64,000 bases of DNA. Origin: Streptomyces olindensis. Lineage in GTDB: Bacteria; Actinomycetota; Actinomycetes; Streptomycetales; Streptomycetaceae. The notes below the pieces were generated by a model that saw only the letters and a program-made list of their open reading frames with translations, was not told the DNA's origin and searched no databases. Location of the stretch: NCBI GenBank assembly GCA_000696115.1, contig JJOH01000001.1, forward strand, positions 62,001 through 126,000. Direction: 5' to 3'. A program made the position numbers and the translations under genes. Shown piece by piece: positions 48,956-59,185 of the stretch; position 1 is the first letter of the stretch, and every line of letters begins with the position of its first letter.

Positions 48956-49945
48956 TCAGTTGTGGCTGTGCAGGATCTCGTTCAGCCCGCCCCACACCGC
49001 GTTGTTCGGCCGGGCCTCCACCGTGCCGGTGACCGAGTTGCGGCGGAAGAGGATGTTGGAGGCGCCGGACAGCTCGCGGGCCTTGACGATCTGGCCGTCG
49101 GGCATGGTGACGCGGGTGCCGGCGGTGACGTAGAGGCCGGCCTCGACGACGCACTCGTCGCCGAGGGCGATGCCGACGCCCGCCTCGGCGCCGATCAGGC
49201 AGCGCTCGCCGATGGAGATGATGACGTTGCCGCCGCCGGACAGGGTGCCCATCGTGGAGGCGCCGCCGCCGATGTCCGAGCCGTCGCCGATGACGACACC
49301 GGCGGAGATGCGGCCCTCGACCATCGACGTGCCGAGCGTGCCGGCGTTGAAGTTGACGAAGCCCTCGTGCATGACGGTGGTGCCCTCGGCGAGGTGGGCG
49401 CCGAGGCGGACCCGGTCGGCGTCGGCGATGCGGACGCCCTTGGGGGCCACGTAGTCGGTCATGCGGGGGAACTTGTCGACGGAGGTGACCTGGAGGTGCA
49501 GGCCCTCGGCACGGGCGTTCAGCCGGACCTTCTCCAGGTCGTCGACGGCGACCGGGCCGAGCGAGGTCCAGGCGACGTTGGCGAGGAAGCCGAAGATGCC
49601 GTCCAGGCTCTGGCCGTGCGGCTTGACCAGGCGGTGGGAGAGCAGGTGCAGACGCAGGTACGTGTCGTGCGCGTCGATCGGCTTCTCGTCGAGCGAGGCG
49701 ATGACCGTGCGGACCGCGACCACCTCGACGCCCCGGCGGGCGTCCGGGCCGATCGCCGCGGTCGCGCCACCGCCGAGCAGCTCCGCGGCCCGCTCGGCGG
49801 ACAGCCGCTCGGTGCCGGACGGGCCGGGCTCTGCGACGAGCTCGGGCGCGGGGAACCAGGTGTCGAGGACGGTGCCGTCGGCGGCGATCGTGGCGAGGCC
49901 GGCGGCCACGGCGCCGGTGGTGCGAGGAGCAGTCGTGTCGGTCAT
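48956..49945 (-). CDS. dapD: Tetrahydrodipicolinate N-succinyltransferase
   Basis: A 329-residue acyltransferase of the succinylase lysine pathway (actinobacterial DapD type). After an N-terminal alpha/beta domain, residues ~175-290 form the left-handed beta-helix with hexapeptide repeats ([64 protein letters not shown]). C terminus [16 protein letters not shown] is typical. Monocistronic. Confidence 0.93.
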   Translation of the reverse strand: MTDTTAPRTTGAVAAGLATIAADGTVLDTWFPAPELVAEPGPSGTERLSAERAAELLGGGATAAIGPDARRGVEVVAVRTVIASLDEKPIDAHDTYLRLHLLSHRLVKPHGQSLDGIFGFLANVAWTSLGPVAVDDLEKVRLNARAEGLHLQVTSVDKFPRMTDYVAPKGVRIADADRVRLGAHLAEGTTVMHEGFVNFNAGTLGTSMVEGRISAGVVIGDGSDIGGGASTMGTLSGGGNVIISIGERCLIGAEAGVGIALGDECVVEAGLYVTAGTRVTMPDGQIVKARELSGASNILFRRNSVTGTVEARPNNAVWGGLNEILHSHN

Positions 49946-50082
49946 GAGGGCAACCTAACCGGCGGACGGCGGTCGATGCGAACCGGTGTGGGGGCGTCTC
50001 ACGGGACGGGCGGTATCCACCGCGGCACAGCACCCCTCAACAGCACGGACACCGACGTCACGACATCCGCGCACACCGGGCA

Positions 50083-50631
50083 TCACCCCTCGGCCCCCGC
50101 CAACACCCGCCCCAGCACCTCCCGCGCATACGCCTCGTCATACGGCACCCCGGTCAGCAGCACCTGCAGGCAGATGCCGTCGACGACCGCCACCAGGGCC
50201 CGCGCGGTGACGGGATCCGTTCGCCGGGACAGCTGCTCGGCGACGTCCTCGGCCCACTCGGCGGCGACGGGCCGCAGGGCGGGTCGGCGCAGGGCGGCCA
50301 GGTAGAGCTCGTACTCCAGCTCGACCCCCGTGCGGTCACCGGAGAGCCACTGCCCGATCCAGCCGGCGAGTTCGGCGGCCAGGTCGGTCCGGGGGTCGTC
50401 CAGGCCACCGCACGAGGCGATCACCTTGGCGAAGCCCTCGTTGGTCTGCCGCAGCGCGGCGACCAGCAGCTCGTCGAGGGTCCTGAAGTGGTACGTCGTG
50501 GAGCCGAGCGGCACGTCGGCCTCGGCGGCGGCGGTGCGGTGGCTCAGGCCCGCGATGCCCTTCGAGCCGACGACCCGGATCGCCGCGTCGATGATTCGCT
50601 GCCGTCGCTCAGGGTCGTGGCGCCGGGGCAT
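50083..50631 (-). CDS. TetR family regulator of the SMR efflux gene
   Basis: A 182-residue repressor with HTH at residues ~8-54 (RIIDAAIRVVGSKGIAGLSHRTAAAEADVPLGSTTYHF) and a TetR_C domain typical of QacR/BetI-like actinobacterial regulators. Its ATG overlaps the SMR stop by one base (TGATG), so pump and regulator are one operon, likely autoregulated through the repeats at 50960-50990. Confidence 0.88.
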   Translation of the reverse strand: MPRRHDPERRQRIIDAAIRVVGSKGIAGLSHRTAAAEADVPLGSTTYHFRTLDELLVAALRQTNEGFAKVIASCGGLDDPRTDLAAELAGWIGQWLSGDRTGVELEYELYLAALRRPALRPVAAEWAEDVAEQLSRRTDPVTARALVAVVDGICLQVLLTGVPYDEAYAREVLGRVLAGAEG

Positions 50632-50951
50632 CAGTGGGCACCTCCCAGGTTCAGCACCACGACGCCGACGATGATCAGCCCGATCCCGGCGGCCTTGGCG
50701 ACCGTCATCCCCTCTCCCAGGAAGGCGATGCCGATCGTGGCGATGGCGGCCGTGCCCACCCCGGCCCAGATGGCGTAGGCGGTGCCGACGGAGACGGTCT
50801 TCAGCGTCTGCGCGAGCAGCCCGAAGGAGAGCAGGTAGCCGAGGAGCGTGAGCAGCGAGGGCCCGAGCCTGCTGAACCCGTCGCTGTACTTCATGGCGGT
50901 GGTCGCGCCCACTTCGGCGGCGATGGCTCCGGCCAGCAGCAGATAACCCAT
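50631..50951 (-). CDS. Small multidrug resistance (SMR) efflux protein
   Basis: A 106-residue, four-helix transporter of the EmrE/QacC family. The essential membrane Glu13 (AGAIAAEVGATTAMKYSDGF) and the YAIWAGVGTAAI and GIGLIIVGVVVLNL segments are present; length equals the family norm. Exports quaternary-ammonium-type cations by proton antiport as a dimer; substrate not predictable. Confidence 0.92.
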   Translation of the reverse strand: MGYLLLAGAIAAEVGATTAMKYSDGFSRLGPSLLTLLGYLLSFGLLAQTLKTVSVGTAYAIWAGVGTAAIATIGIAFLGEGMTVAKAAGIGLIIVGVVVLNLGGAH

Positions 50952-50959
50952 GTGTGCGA

Positions 50960-50980
50960 GCGTACACAGGATATGTACGC
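50960..50980. promoter_or_regulatory. Inverted repeat operator of the SMR-TetR operon
   Basis: GCGTAC-N9-GTACGC directly upstream of the SMR start, with further TGTACG copies to 50987. It is the obvious binding site for the co-encoded TetR repressor. Confidence 0.65.
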
Positions 50981-51131
50981 CCGTACACAACGAGACCGGA
51001 TACCGATGAGAAACCGCTCTCACAAAACGCGCCACACGAGTCCCACGCGTCCACTACGGTGTCCACCCGATCACACACCGGGCCCCCACAACCGCGCCGC
51101 CGTCAAGGGTGCCCCGCCGGAGGAACAGCGC

Positions 51132-51965
51132 ATGTCAGAAGAGAAGTCCCGGCCGCCGCAGGACCGCCCCTGGGAGAGCGGCTGGGCCCCGGACACCACC
51201 AGGGCACCGGGAACGCGACGCCTGTGGCTGGCGGGCGCCCTCGCCCTGGCCACGGTCACCGCCTGCGTCACCGCCATCACCGTGATGGAGAACGAATCCG
51301 CCGAGCCGGCCCACGAGGCGGCGGAGCCGACCACCCTCAGCAGCTCGGCCCCGGGCGGCCTGATCTCCTTCGCGACGCCCTCCAAGAGCGCCTCCGACGC
51401 ACCGGGCGCGGACCGCGGCCGCCCGTCCCCCACCCCCGCCACGAGCGCGCCCACCAGCGCCGCCCCCTCCCCGAAGCCGCAGGAGAAGGCGCCCAAGCCA
51501 CCGGCGTCCGGCAAGCCGTCCAAGCCCGCGAAGCCGCCGGCCCCCGACGGCACCTCCATACGCTCGGTCAACTACCCGGACCGCTACTGGCGCGTGCGCG
51601 ACGGCTATGTGCGCCTGGACCAGATCGGCTCCGGACCCGAGCAGCGGGAGGACGCCACCTTCCGGCGCGTCGCCGGTCTCGCCGACTCCTCCTGCTACTC
51701 CTTCGCCACGGCGGACGGCCGCTACCTCCGCCACCGCAGCTTCGTCCTGGTCAAGGAGGGCAACGACGGTTCGTCCCTGTTCCACAAGGACGCCACCTTC
51801 TGCCCCCGCCCCGCCTCCCACCCCGGCGCGGTCATGCTGGAGTCGGTGAACCACCCGGGCCGCTTCCTGCGCCACCGCAACTTCCAGCTCCGCCTGGAGC
51901 CGTACGAGCACAGCGCCCTGTACCGCGCGGACACGGCGTTCCGGCTGGTGGGCGGACTGGCCTGA
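51132..51965 (+). CDS. Membrane-anchored protein with AbfB (arabinofuranosidase B) sugar-binding domain
   Basis: A 277-residue protein: ~28 cytoplasmic residues, one membrane helix (LWLAGALALATVTACVTAITV), a long Pro/Ser/Lys-rich spacer (~60-138), and a C-terminal AbfB beta-trefoil (SIRSVNYPDRYWRVRDGYVRL, CYSFATADGRYLRHRSF, LESVNHPGRFLRHRNFQL, FRLVGGLA). AbfB domains bind arabinose side chains; no catalytic domain is attached, so it may display a wall-bound lectin-like module. GGAGGAAC precedes the ATG. Ends at a strong terminator. Confidence 0.85.
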   Translation: MSEEKSRPPQDRPWESGWAPDTTRAPGTRRLWLAGALALATVTACVTAITVMENESAEPAHEAAEPTTLSSSAPGGLISFATPSKSASDAPGADRGRPSPTPATSAPTSAAPSPKPQEKAPKPPASGKPSKPAKPPAPDGTSIRSVNYPDRYWRVRDGYVRLDQIGSGPEQREDATFRRVAGLADSSCYSFATADGRYLRHRSFVLVKEGNDGSSLFHKDATFCPRPASHPGAVMLESVNHPGRFLRHRNFQLRLEPYEHSALYRADTAFRLVGGLA

Positions 51966-51970
51966 GCATG

Positions 51971-52006
51971 CGTGAGGGCGGCACCCCGGAAGGTGCCGCC
52001 CTCACG
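51971..52006. terminator. Bidirectional hairpin terminator
   Basis: Perfect 15-bp stem CGTGAGGGCGGCACC (51971-51985) / GGTGCCGCCCTCACG (51992-52006), 6-base loop, between the AbfB gene and the end of the SUF operon. Confidence 0.88.
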
Positions 52007-52020
52007 TCAGTCGGTGGATC

Positions 52021-52353
52021 TCAGACGTTGAACCCGAGCGCCCGAAGCTGCTCCCGCCCATCGTCCGTGATCTTGTCCGGGCCCCACGGCGGCATCCAGA
52101 CCCAGTTGATGCGCAGCTCGTTCACCAGGCCGTCCGTGGCGGACTTGGCCTGGTCCTCGATGACGTCCGTCAGCGGGCAGGCCGCCGACGTCAGGGTCAT
52201 GTCGACGGTCGCGATGTTCGCGTCGTCGATGTGGATGCCGTAGATCAGGCCCAGGTTGACGACGTCGATGCCCAGCTCGGGGTCGACGACGTCCATCAGG
52301 GCCTCACGGAGTTCCTCCTCCGAGGCCGGCTTCATCTCCACGGTCTCGCTCAT
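52021..52353 (-). CDS. Iron-sulfur assembly factor, SufT-like (DUF59/MIP18 family)
   Basis: A 110-residue MIP18-family protein with the hallmark MDVVDPELGIDVVNLGLIYG and the TSAACPLTDVIEDQ cysteine segment. It assists maturation of Fe-S proteins. Last gene of the SUF operon, overlapping sufU by four bases. Confidence 0.9.
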   Translation of the reverse strand: MSETVEMKPASEEELREALMDVVDPELGIDVVNLGLIYGIHIDDANIATVDMTLTSAACPLTDVIEDQAKSATDGLVNELRINWVWMPPWGPDKITDDGREQLRALGFNV

Positions 52354-52820
52354 GCCGTCGTCTCCTTCTCGGCGTCGGCTCCGCCCAGCACCTGGGCCGT
52401 AGCGTCCTTCCAGGCCATCCAGCTCAGCAGGGCGCACTTGACCCGGGCCGGGTACTTGGACACCCCGGCGAACGCGACCGCGTCCTCCAGGATGTCCTCC
52501 ATCGCGTCGTCGGGCTCGAGCTTCCCCTTGGACTGCATCAGCTCCAGGAAGGTCTCCTGGATCTTCCGCGCGTCCGCGAGGTCCTTGCCGACGAGCAGGT
52601 CGTTCAGTACGGACGCGCTCGCCTGGCTGATCGAGCAGCCCTGGCCCTCGTACGAGACGTCCTCGATCCTCGTGCCGTCGTACTTCACGCGCAGCGTGAT
52701 CTCGTCACCGCACGTCGGGTTGACGTGGTGCACCTCGGCGTCGCCATCCCGCAAGCCCCGCCCGTGCGGGTTCTTGTAGTGGTCCAGGATGACTTCCTGG
52801 TACATGGAGTCCAGCTTCAC
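52350..52820 (-). CDS. sufU: SufU sulfur-transfer/scaffold protein
   Basis: A 156-residue IscU-like protein that accepts sulfur from SufS. Zinc/cluster ligands are visible: NPTCGDEIT, GQGCSISQAS and VKCALLSW, with Asp in LRDGDAEV. GTG start 52820 (MKLDSMYQEV) agrees with actinobacterial orthologs; 18 bases separate it from sufS. Confidence 0.93.
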   Translation of the reverse strand: MKLDSMYQEVILDHYKNPHGRGLRDGDAEVHHVNPTCGDEITLRVKYDGTRIEDVSYEGQGCSISQASASVLNDLLVGKDLADARKIQETFLELMQSKGKLEPDDAMEDILEDAVAFAGVSKYPARVKCALLSWMAWKDATAQVLGGADAEKETTA

Positions 52821-52838
52821 GGTCTCAGCTCACGCCCT

Positions 52839-54091
52839 TCAGCCGAAGAAGTTCCGAACGTGCTCCAGGCCGTCGACCAGCGCGTCGATCTCGGCCGGCG
52901 TGGAGTACAGATAGAACGACGCTCGCGTGGTCGCAGGAATTCCGTAGCGCAGGCAGACCGGTCGGGCGCAGTGGTGGCCGACCCGGACGGCGATGCCCTG
53001 TTCGTCGAGGACCTGGCCCACGTCGTGCGGGTGGATGTCCCCGAGGGTGAAGGAGATGGCCGCGCCCCGCTCCTCGGCCGTGGTCGGGCCGATGATGCGC
53101 AGGTCCGGGACCTCCAGCAGCCGCTTCACGGCGTACTCGGTGAGCGCGTGCTCGTGGGCGAGGATCTTGTCCATGCCGATCGAGTTGAGGTAGTCGATCG
53201 CCGCGCCGAGACCGACCGCCTGGGCGACCGGCGGGGTGCCCGCCTCGAACTTGTGCGGGGCCGGGGCGTACGTCGACGAGTGCATCGACACCGTCTCGAT
53301 CATCTCGCCGCCGCCGAGGAACGGAGGCAGGTCCTCCAGCAGCTCCTGGCGGCCCCACAGGACGCCGATGCCGGTCGGGCCGCACATCTTGTGGCCGGTG
53401 AAGGCCACGAAGTCGGCCTGGAGGGCCTGTACGTCCAGCGGCATGTGCGGGGCGGCCTGGGAGGCGTCGACGCAGACCAGGGCGCCGACCTCCTGGGCGC
53501 GGCGCACGATCGCCTCGACCGGGTTCTGGGTGCCGAGGATGTTGGAGACCAGCACGAAGGAGACGATCTTCGTCTTCTCGGTGATGACCTCGTCGATGTT
53601 CGACAGGTCCAGGCGGCCGTCGTCGGTGAGGCCGAACCACTTCAGCTTCGCGCCCGTGCGCTGCGCGAGCAGCTGCCACGGCACGATGTTGGAGTGGTGC
53701 TCCATCTCCGTGATGACGATCTCGGTCTCGGAGTCCACGCGGTAGGGCTCGTCGGCCCAGCCCAGCATGTTCGCCACGAGGTTGAGCGACTCGGAGGCGT
53801 TCTTGGTGAAGATCACCTCGTCGCGCGAGGGCGCGTTGATGAAGTCCGCGACCTTGTCGCGCGCGCCCTCGTACAGCGCCGTGGCCTCCTCGGCGAGCAC
53901 ATGCACACCGCGGTGGACGTTGGCGTTGTAGCGCTCGTAGTACTCACTGAGTGCGTCCAGCACCTGACGCGGCTTCTGGCTGGTCGCCGCGTTGTCCAGG
54001 TACACGAGCTTCTGACCGTCGTGGACCTGGCGGTCCAGGATCGGGAAGTCCTTGCGGATCGCCTCGGTGTCGAGGAGGCCCGGCAGCTGTG

Positions 54092-54095
<4 letters not shown>
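52839..54095 (-). CDS. sufS: Cysteine desulfurase SufS
   Basis: A 418-residue PLP enzyme, class V aminotransferase fold, that releases sulfur from cysteine for Fe-S assembly. PLP lysine in FTGHKMCGPTGIG, persulfide Cys in VGHHCARPVCLRYG. GTG start overlaps the sufC stop (GTGA). Confidence 0.95.
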
Positions 54096-54856
<761 letters not shown>

Positions 54857-54863
54857 GGGTGCC

Positions 54864-55181
54864 TCAGGACTCCTGGGTGAGGGAGACGAGCACGTCGTCC
54901 CCTTCGATCTTTACGGGGTATACGGGGACGGGGCGCGTCGCCGGAAGGGCGTCGGGCTTGCCGGAGCGGAGGTCGAAGCGCGAGCCGTGCAGCCAGCACT
55001 CGATGTGGCAGTCGTCGACCTCGCCCTCCGACAGGGAGACGTTCGCGTGCGAGCAGATGTCGTGGATCGCGAACACCTCGCCCTCGGTCTGCACGATGGA
55101 CACGGGCGTGCCGTCGAGTTCCACCCGCTTCGGGGTGTCGTCCTCCAGCTCGCCCAGTCCGCAGGCGCGTACGAAGGTCAT
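54864..55181 (-). CDS. Rieske-type ferredoxin of the SUF operon
   Basis: A 105-residue Rieske protein with both cluster-binding boxes: CSHANVSL (Cys-x-His) and CWLHGSRFDL (Cys-x2-His). In actinobacteria such a gene is regularly inserted between sufD and sufC; it probably passes electrons during cluster building, but its role is not proven. Overlaps the sufD stop (ATGA). Confidence 0.92.
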   Translation of the reverse strand: MTFVRACGLGELEDDTPKRVELDGTPVSIVQTEGEVFAIHDICSHANVSLSEGEVDDCHIECWLHGSRFDLRSGKPDALPATRPVPVYPVKIEGDDVLVSLTQES

Positions 55182-56362
55182 GCGACGGCCGCCTCCAGCT
55201 CCTCCTCGATCTTGGCGATCAGGCGCTCCTCGATGTCGGGGAGGCCGATCTGCTGGACCAGTTCGGCGAAGAAGCCGCGGACCACCAGGCGGCGGGCCTC
55301 GTGCTCCGGGATGCCGCGGGCCATGAGGTAGAAGAGCTGCTCGTCGTCGAAGCGGCCGGTCGCCGAGGCGTGGCCGGCGCCGACGATCTCGCCGGTCTCG
55401 ATCTCGAGGTTCGGTACGGAGTCGACGCGCGCCCCGTCCGTGAGGACCAGGTTGCGGTTCATCTCGTACGTGTCGGTGCCCTCGGCCTTGGCCTCGATGA
55501 GCACGTCACCGATCCACACGGCGTGGGCGTCGTCGCCCTGGAGGGCGCCCTTGTAGACGACGTTCGACTTGCAGTGCGGGACGTTGTGGTCGACGAGGAG
55601 GCGGTGCTCCTGGTGCTGGCCCTGGTCGGTGAAGTAGAGGCCGAACAGCTCGGCCTCGCCGCCGGGGCCTGCGTACTGCACGCGCGGGTGCAGCCGGACG
55701 ACGTCGCCGCCGAAGGTGACGACGACGGACTTGAAGGAGGCGTCGCGGCCGACGAGCGCGTTGTGCTGCGCGACGTGGACGGCCTTCTCGTCCCAGTCCT
55801 GGACGGAGACGACGGTGAGCTTGGCGCCGTCGCCCAGGAGGTAGTCGACGTTGGCGGCGAGCACCGCGTCACCGGTGTGGTCGATGACCACGACGGCCTC
55901 GGCGAAGGCGCCCAGCTCGATCACCTGGTGGCCGAAGGCGGTGCCGCCCTCGCCGTGCACCGCGATGCGGATGGGCTCGGTGAGGACGGTCTCCTTCGGG
56001 ACGGTCACGACCGAGGCCTTCTCGAAGGCCGAGTAGGCCTGGGCGGCGATCCGGTCCACCGGGGTGCCGGCCTTGCCGAGCCGCGCGTCGTCACGGCCGA
56101 CGGTCTCGACGGTGACGCCCTCGGGGGCCTGGACCTCGACCTTCACGCCGTCGCCGTTCGCGACGGCGGTGCCGTCGTGCAGGCCGCGCAGGCGCTCCAG
56201 CGGGGTGAACCGCCACTCCTCCTCCCGGCCGTGCGGGACGGGGAAGTCCGCCACGTCGAAGGACGGGGGCGCGCTCATGCGCGTGGCGACGGTCGACTCC
56301 GCGGCGACCGCGATCGAGCCCGCGGTGGTGGATCCCACGGGGATGTTCTGGGCCTCAGCCAT
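55178..56362 (-). CDS. sufD: SufD Fe-S scaffold subunit
   Basis: A 394-residue right-handed beta-helix subunit of SufBCD. Recognisable parts: FPVPHGREEEWRFTPL, IDHNVPHC-like LLVDHNVPHCKSNVVYKG, and HASATGRFDDEQLFYLMARG near the C terminus. It follows sufB after 57 bases that hold no other gene. Confidence 0.95.
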   Translation of the reverse strand: MAEAQNIPVGSTTAGSIAVAAESTVATRMSAPPSFDVADFPVPHGREEEWRFTPLERLRGLHDGTAVANGDGVKVEVQAPEGVTVETVGRDDARLGKAGTPVDRIAAQAYSAFEKASVVTVPKETVLTEPIRIAVHGEGGTAFGHQVIELGAFAEAVVVIDHTGDAVLAANVDYLLGDGAKLTVVSVQDWDEKAVHVAQHNALVGRDASFKSVVVTFGGDVVRLHPRVQYAGPGGEAELFGLYFTDQGQHQEHRLLVDHNVPHCKSNVVYKGALQGDDAHAVWIGDVLIEAKAEGTDTYEMNRNLVLTDGARVDSVPNLEIETGEIVGAGHASATGRFDDEQLFYLMARGIPEHEARRLVVRGFFAELVQQIGLPDIEERLIAKIEEELEAAVA

Positions 56363-56419
56363 GGCTGTCGTAGTGCTCGCTTTCCGTTGCGTAAGGGGCT
56401 TGATGGGGCTGCGGACGGA

Positions 56420-57841
56420 TTAACCGACCGCGCCTTCCATCTGCAGCTCGATCAGCCGGTTGAGCTCCAGCGCGTACTCCATGGGGAGCTCCTTGGCGAT
56501 GGGCTCGACGAAGCCGCGCACGATCATCGCCATGGCCTCGTCCTCGCTCAGGCCGCGGCTCATCAGGTAGAAGAGCTGGTCCTCGGAGACCTTGGAGACG
56601 GTCGCCTCGTGGCCCATGGACACGTCGTCCTCGCGGACGTCCACATAGGGGTAGGTGTCCGAGCGGGAGATGGTGTCGACGAGCAGCGCGTCGCAGAGCA
56701 CGTTCGACTTGGAGCCCGGGGCGCCCTCGCCGATCTCGATGAGACCGCGGTAGGAGGTGCGGCCGCCACCGCGCGCCACCGACTTGGAGACGATGTTGGA
56801 CGAGGTGTTCGGGGCCATGTGGACCATCTTGGCGCCCGCGTCCTGGTGCTGGCCCTCGCCCGCGAAGGCGATGGACAGGGTCTCGCCCTTGGCGTGCTCG
56901 CCCATCAGGTAGACGGCCGGGTACTTCATCGTCACCTTGGAGCCGATGTTGCCGTCGATCCACTCCATGGTCGCGCCCTCGTAGGCGACGGCGCGCTTGG
57001 TGACCAGGTTGTAGACGTTGTTCGACCAGTTCTGGATGGTCGTGTAGCGGCAGCGGGCGTTCTTCTTGACGATGATCTCGACGACCGCGGAGTGCAGCGA
57101 GTCCGACTTGTAGATCGGGGCGGTGCAGCCCTCGACGTAGTGCACGTAGGCACCCTCGTCGACGATGATCAGGGTCCGCTCGAACTGGCCCATGTTCTCC
57201 GTGTTGATGCGGAAGTAGGCCTGGAGCGGGATCTCCACGTGGACGCCCGGCGGCACGTAGATGAAGGAGCCGCCCGACCACACGGCGGTGTTCAGCGCGG
57301 CGAACTTGTTGTCACCGGCGGGGATGACCGTGCCGAAGTACTCCTTGAAGAGCTCCGGGTGCTCCTTCAGCGCGGTGTCGGTGTCGAGGAAGATGACGCC
57401 CTGCTCCTCCAGGTCCTCGCGGATCTGGTGGTAGACGACCTCCGACTCGTACTGCGCGGCGACACCGGCGACGAGGCGCTGCTTCTCCGCCTCGGGGATG
57501 CCGAGCTTGTCGTACGTGTTCTTGATGTCCTCGGGCAGGTCCTCCCAGGACTCCGCCTGCTTCTCCGTGGAGCGCACGAAGTACTTGATGTTGTCGAAGT
57601 CGATGCCGGAGAGGTCCGAGCCCCAGTTCGGCATGGGCTTCTTCTCGAACAGGCGCAGGCCCTTGAGACGGAGCTTGGTCATCCACTCCGGCTCGCTCTT
57701 CTTGGAAGAGATGTCCCGGACGACGTCCTCGCCCAGGCCGCGACGCGCCGACGCACCGGCATCGTCCCGGTCGGCCCAGCCGTATTCGTACTTGCCCAGG
57801 CCCTCGAGCTCAGGGTGGGCAGTCTCCGTGGGGAGAGTCAT
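56420..57841 (-). CDS. sufB: SufB Fe-S scaffold subunit
   Basis: A 473-residue core scaffold on which SUF clusters form. Conserved segments: [39 protein letters not shown] (candidate cluster Cys), [30 protein letters not shown]. No intein is inserted, unlike some mycobacterial sufB genes. ATG 57841 overlaps the sufR stop (ATGA). Confidence 0.96.
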   Translation of the reverse strand: MTLPTETAHPELEGLGKYEYGWADRDDAGASARRGLGEDVVRDISSKKSEPEWMTKLRLKGLRLFEKKPMPNWGSDLSGIDFDNIKYFVRSTEKQAESWEDLPEDIKNTYDKLGIPEAEKQRLVAGVAAQYESEVVYHQIREDLEEQGVIFLDTDTALKEHPELFKEYFGTVIPAGDNKFAALNTAVWSGGSFIYVPPGVHVEIPLQAYFRINTENMGQFERTLIIVDEGAYVHYVEGCTAPIYKSDSLHSAVVEIIVKKNARCRYTTIQNWSNNVYNLVTKRAVAYEGATMEWIDGNIGSKVTMKYPAVYLMGEHAKGETLSIAFAGEGQHQDAGAKMVHMAPNTSSNIVSKSVARGGGRTSYRGLIEIGEGAPGSKSNVLCDALLVDTISRSDTYPYVDVREDDVSMGHEATVSKVSEDQLFYLMSRGLSEDEAMAMIVRGFVEPIAKELPMEYALELNRLIELQMEGAVG

Positions 57842-58581
57842 GCGGGGTTCCTCCCGGCCGTGCTTGCAGATGCGTTGTGGGAAATCTTGGGGATGAACGT
57901 CGTGCAGACGCCGTCGCCGTGCGCGATGGTGGCGAGCCGCTGTACGTGCGTACCGAGCAGCTCGGCGAAAAATTCCGTCTCCGCCTCGCACAGCTGGGGG
58001 AACTGCTCGGCGACGTGGGCGACCGGGCAGTGGTGCTGGCAGAGCTGTTCACCCTTCTGCGGGTGGGGCGCGCTGCGCGCCGTAGCAGCGTACCCGTCCA
58101 TGGTGAGCGCCTTGGCCAGCGCTTCGGTCCGCCGCTCGGGCGGGGCGGCCTCGACCGCCTCGCGGTACGCGCTCGCCTGTGCGGCGATCCGGGCGCGGGC
58201 GAAGGCGGCGATCGCCTCGCTGCCGCCCTCGCGGTCGGCGATCCAGCGCAGGGCGTCCGCGGCGAGCTTGTCGTAGGACTGGTCGAAGGCGTCCCGGCCG
58301 CAGTCCGTCAGGGCGAAGACCTTGGCAGGACGGCCGCGGGTGCGCGTGCCGTAGACCCGCTGCTCGCGGGGCTCCACGACACCGTCGCCCGCGAGGGCGT
58401 CGAGGTGCCGGCGTACGGCCGCCTGGGTGAGGCCAAGCCGCTCGGCGAGTTCCGCGACGGTCGAGGGGCCGTGGTCCAGGATGGATCGCGCGACCCGGTT
58501 GCGGGTGGACCGCTCCCCGGTCGCGAACTCCTCCTTCGGGGGCCCTGTGGGGGCCTCCCGAGCCTCACCGACGTTTTTCAC
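57838..58581 (-). CDS. sufR: SufR, Fe-S-sensing repressor of the SUF operon
   Basis: A 247-residue winged-helix regulator. DNA-binding part at ~25-90 ([23 protein letters not shown]); C-terminal cysteine cluster [23 protein letters not shown] binds a [4Fe-4S] cluster in characterised SufR. GTG 58581 lies inside the CAAC-N6-GTTG operator and about one helical turn after a possible -10 (AACAAT), so the mRNA is probably leaderless and autorepressed. Further upstream codons of the frame are less likely. Confidence 0.9.
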   Translation of the reverse strand: MKNVGEAREAPTGPPKEEFATGERSTRNRVARSILDHGPSTVAELAERLGLTQAAVRRHLDALAGDGVVEPREQRVYGTRTRGRPAKVFALTDCGRDAFDQSYDKLAADALRWIADREGGSEAIAAFARARIAAQASAYREAVEAAPPERRTEALAKALTMDGYAATARSAPHPQKGEQLCQHHCPVAHVAEQFPQLCEAETEFFAELLGTHVQRLATIAHGDGVCTTFIPKISHNASASTAGRNPA

Positions 58582-58594
58582 AACGCCATTGTTG
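58581..58594. promoter_or_regulatory. SufR operator CAAC-N6-GTTG
   Basis: CAACGCCATTGTTG is the 14-base inverted repeat described, as I recall, for SufR in Streptomyces avermitilis. It covers the sufR start codon and the putative -10, ideal for repression. Confidence 0.7.
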
Positions 58595-58651
58595 CGTAAT
58601 TCGTCATGGGCGGGCAAGCCGCGCCGGACCACGCGACGGTGCCGTGCGTCA

Positions 58652-58667
58652 CTTAGGCATACCTAAG
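58652..58667. promoter_or_regulatory. Candidate iron box (DmdR/IdeR-type) between sufR and the response regulator genes
   Basis: CTTAGGCATACCTAAG is a perfect palindrome apart from its CATA core. Aligned to the 19-base DtxR/IdeR-family iron box, the right half fits fully and the left half poorly. Confidence 0.5.
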
Positions 58668-58792
58668 ATGACCTGCGGAAACGATCTTTGCCCATCGGCC
58701 GACACCTTGCACATCAGGTGGGGCCAATGCGCCAACTGTGGCGAGAGTGCCCGTTTGATCCTACTTTCGAGATAAACGCTCTCTTCATCTGG

Positions 58793-59185
58793 ATGCCGAT
58801 GAACACACAGCACGGACTTGTACACGTCTTGGTGGTCGAGGACGACCACGATGTCAGCGCCCTGCTGAAGCGGCATCTGGCGGGACTCGGCTGCCGCGTG
58901 ACCGTCGCCGACACGGGCGAGGAGGGGCTGGATCTGGCGCTCGCGGATCCCCCCGACATGGCGATTGTCGACGTACTGCTGCCCGGAATCGACGGGCGGG
59001 AAGTCATTCGCAGACTGCGGGCGGACGAACGGACGCAGCACTGCCATCTGGTCGTCTCGTCCGTGCTCGATGCGGAGGACCTGGTCGAACTCGCGACGGA
59101 CGAACTGCTGGCCAAGCCGTTCCGGCAGGGGGCGGTGGCACGGCTGCTCGCCTCCTACCGGAACTCCGCATCGCAGGAGGAGTAA
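58793..59185 (+). CDS. Receiver-only response regulator 1
   Basis: About 128-130 residues, a single CheY-like receiver domain: acidic VVEDDHD, phospho-acceptor Asp in AIVDVLLPG, Ser in VVSSVLDAED and Lys in LAKPFRQG. No output domain. Start uncertain: ATG 58793 or 58799, neither with a good Shine-Dalgarno. First gene of a five-gene unit with a second receiver, a HEAT protein, a GT2 synthase and a histidine kinase; its stop overlaps the next start (TAATG). Confidence 0.85.
   Translation: MPMNTQHGLVHVLVVEDDHDVSALLKRHLAGLGCRVTVADTGEEGLDLALADPPDMAIVDVLLPGIDGREVIRRLRADERTQHCHLVVSSVLDAEDLVELATDELLAKPFRQGAVARLLASYRNSASQEE

Noticed and set aside
56420..57841. Checked sufB for an intein, known from some actinobacteria.
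   Set aside because: Length (473 residues) and uninterrupted motifs show none.
55301..58276. 991-residue plus-strand open frame opposite sufD, sufB and sufR.
   Set aside because: Antisense shadow. The minus-strand genes are unmistakable and the translated composition is not protein-like.
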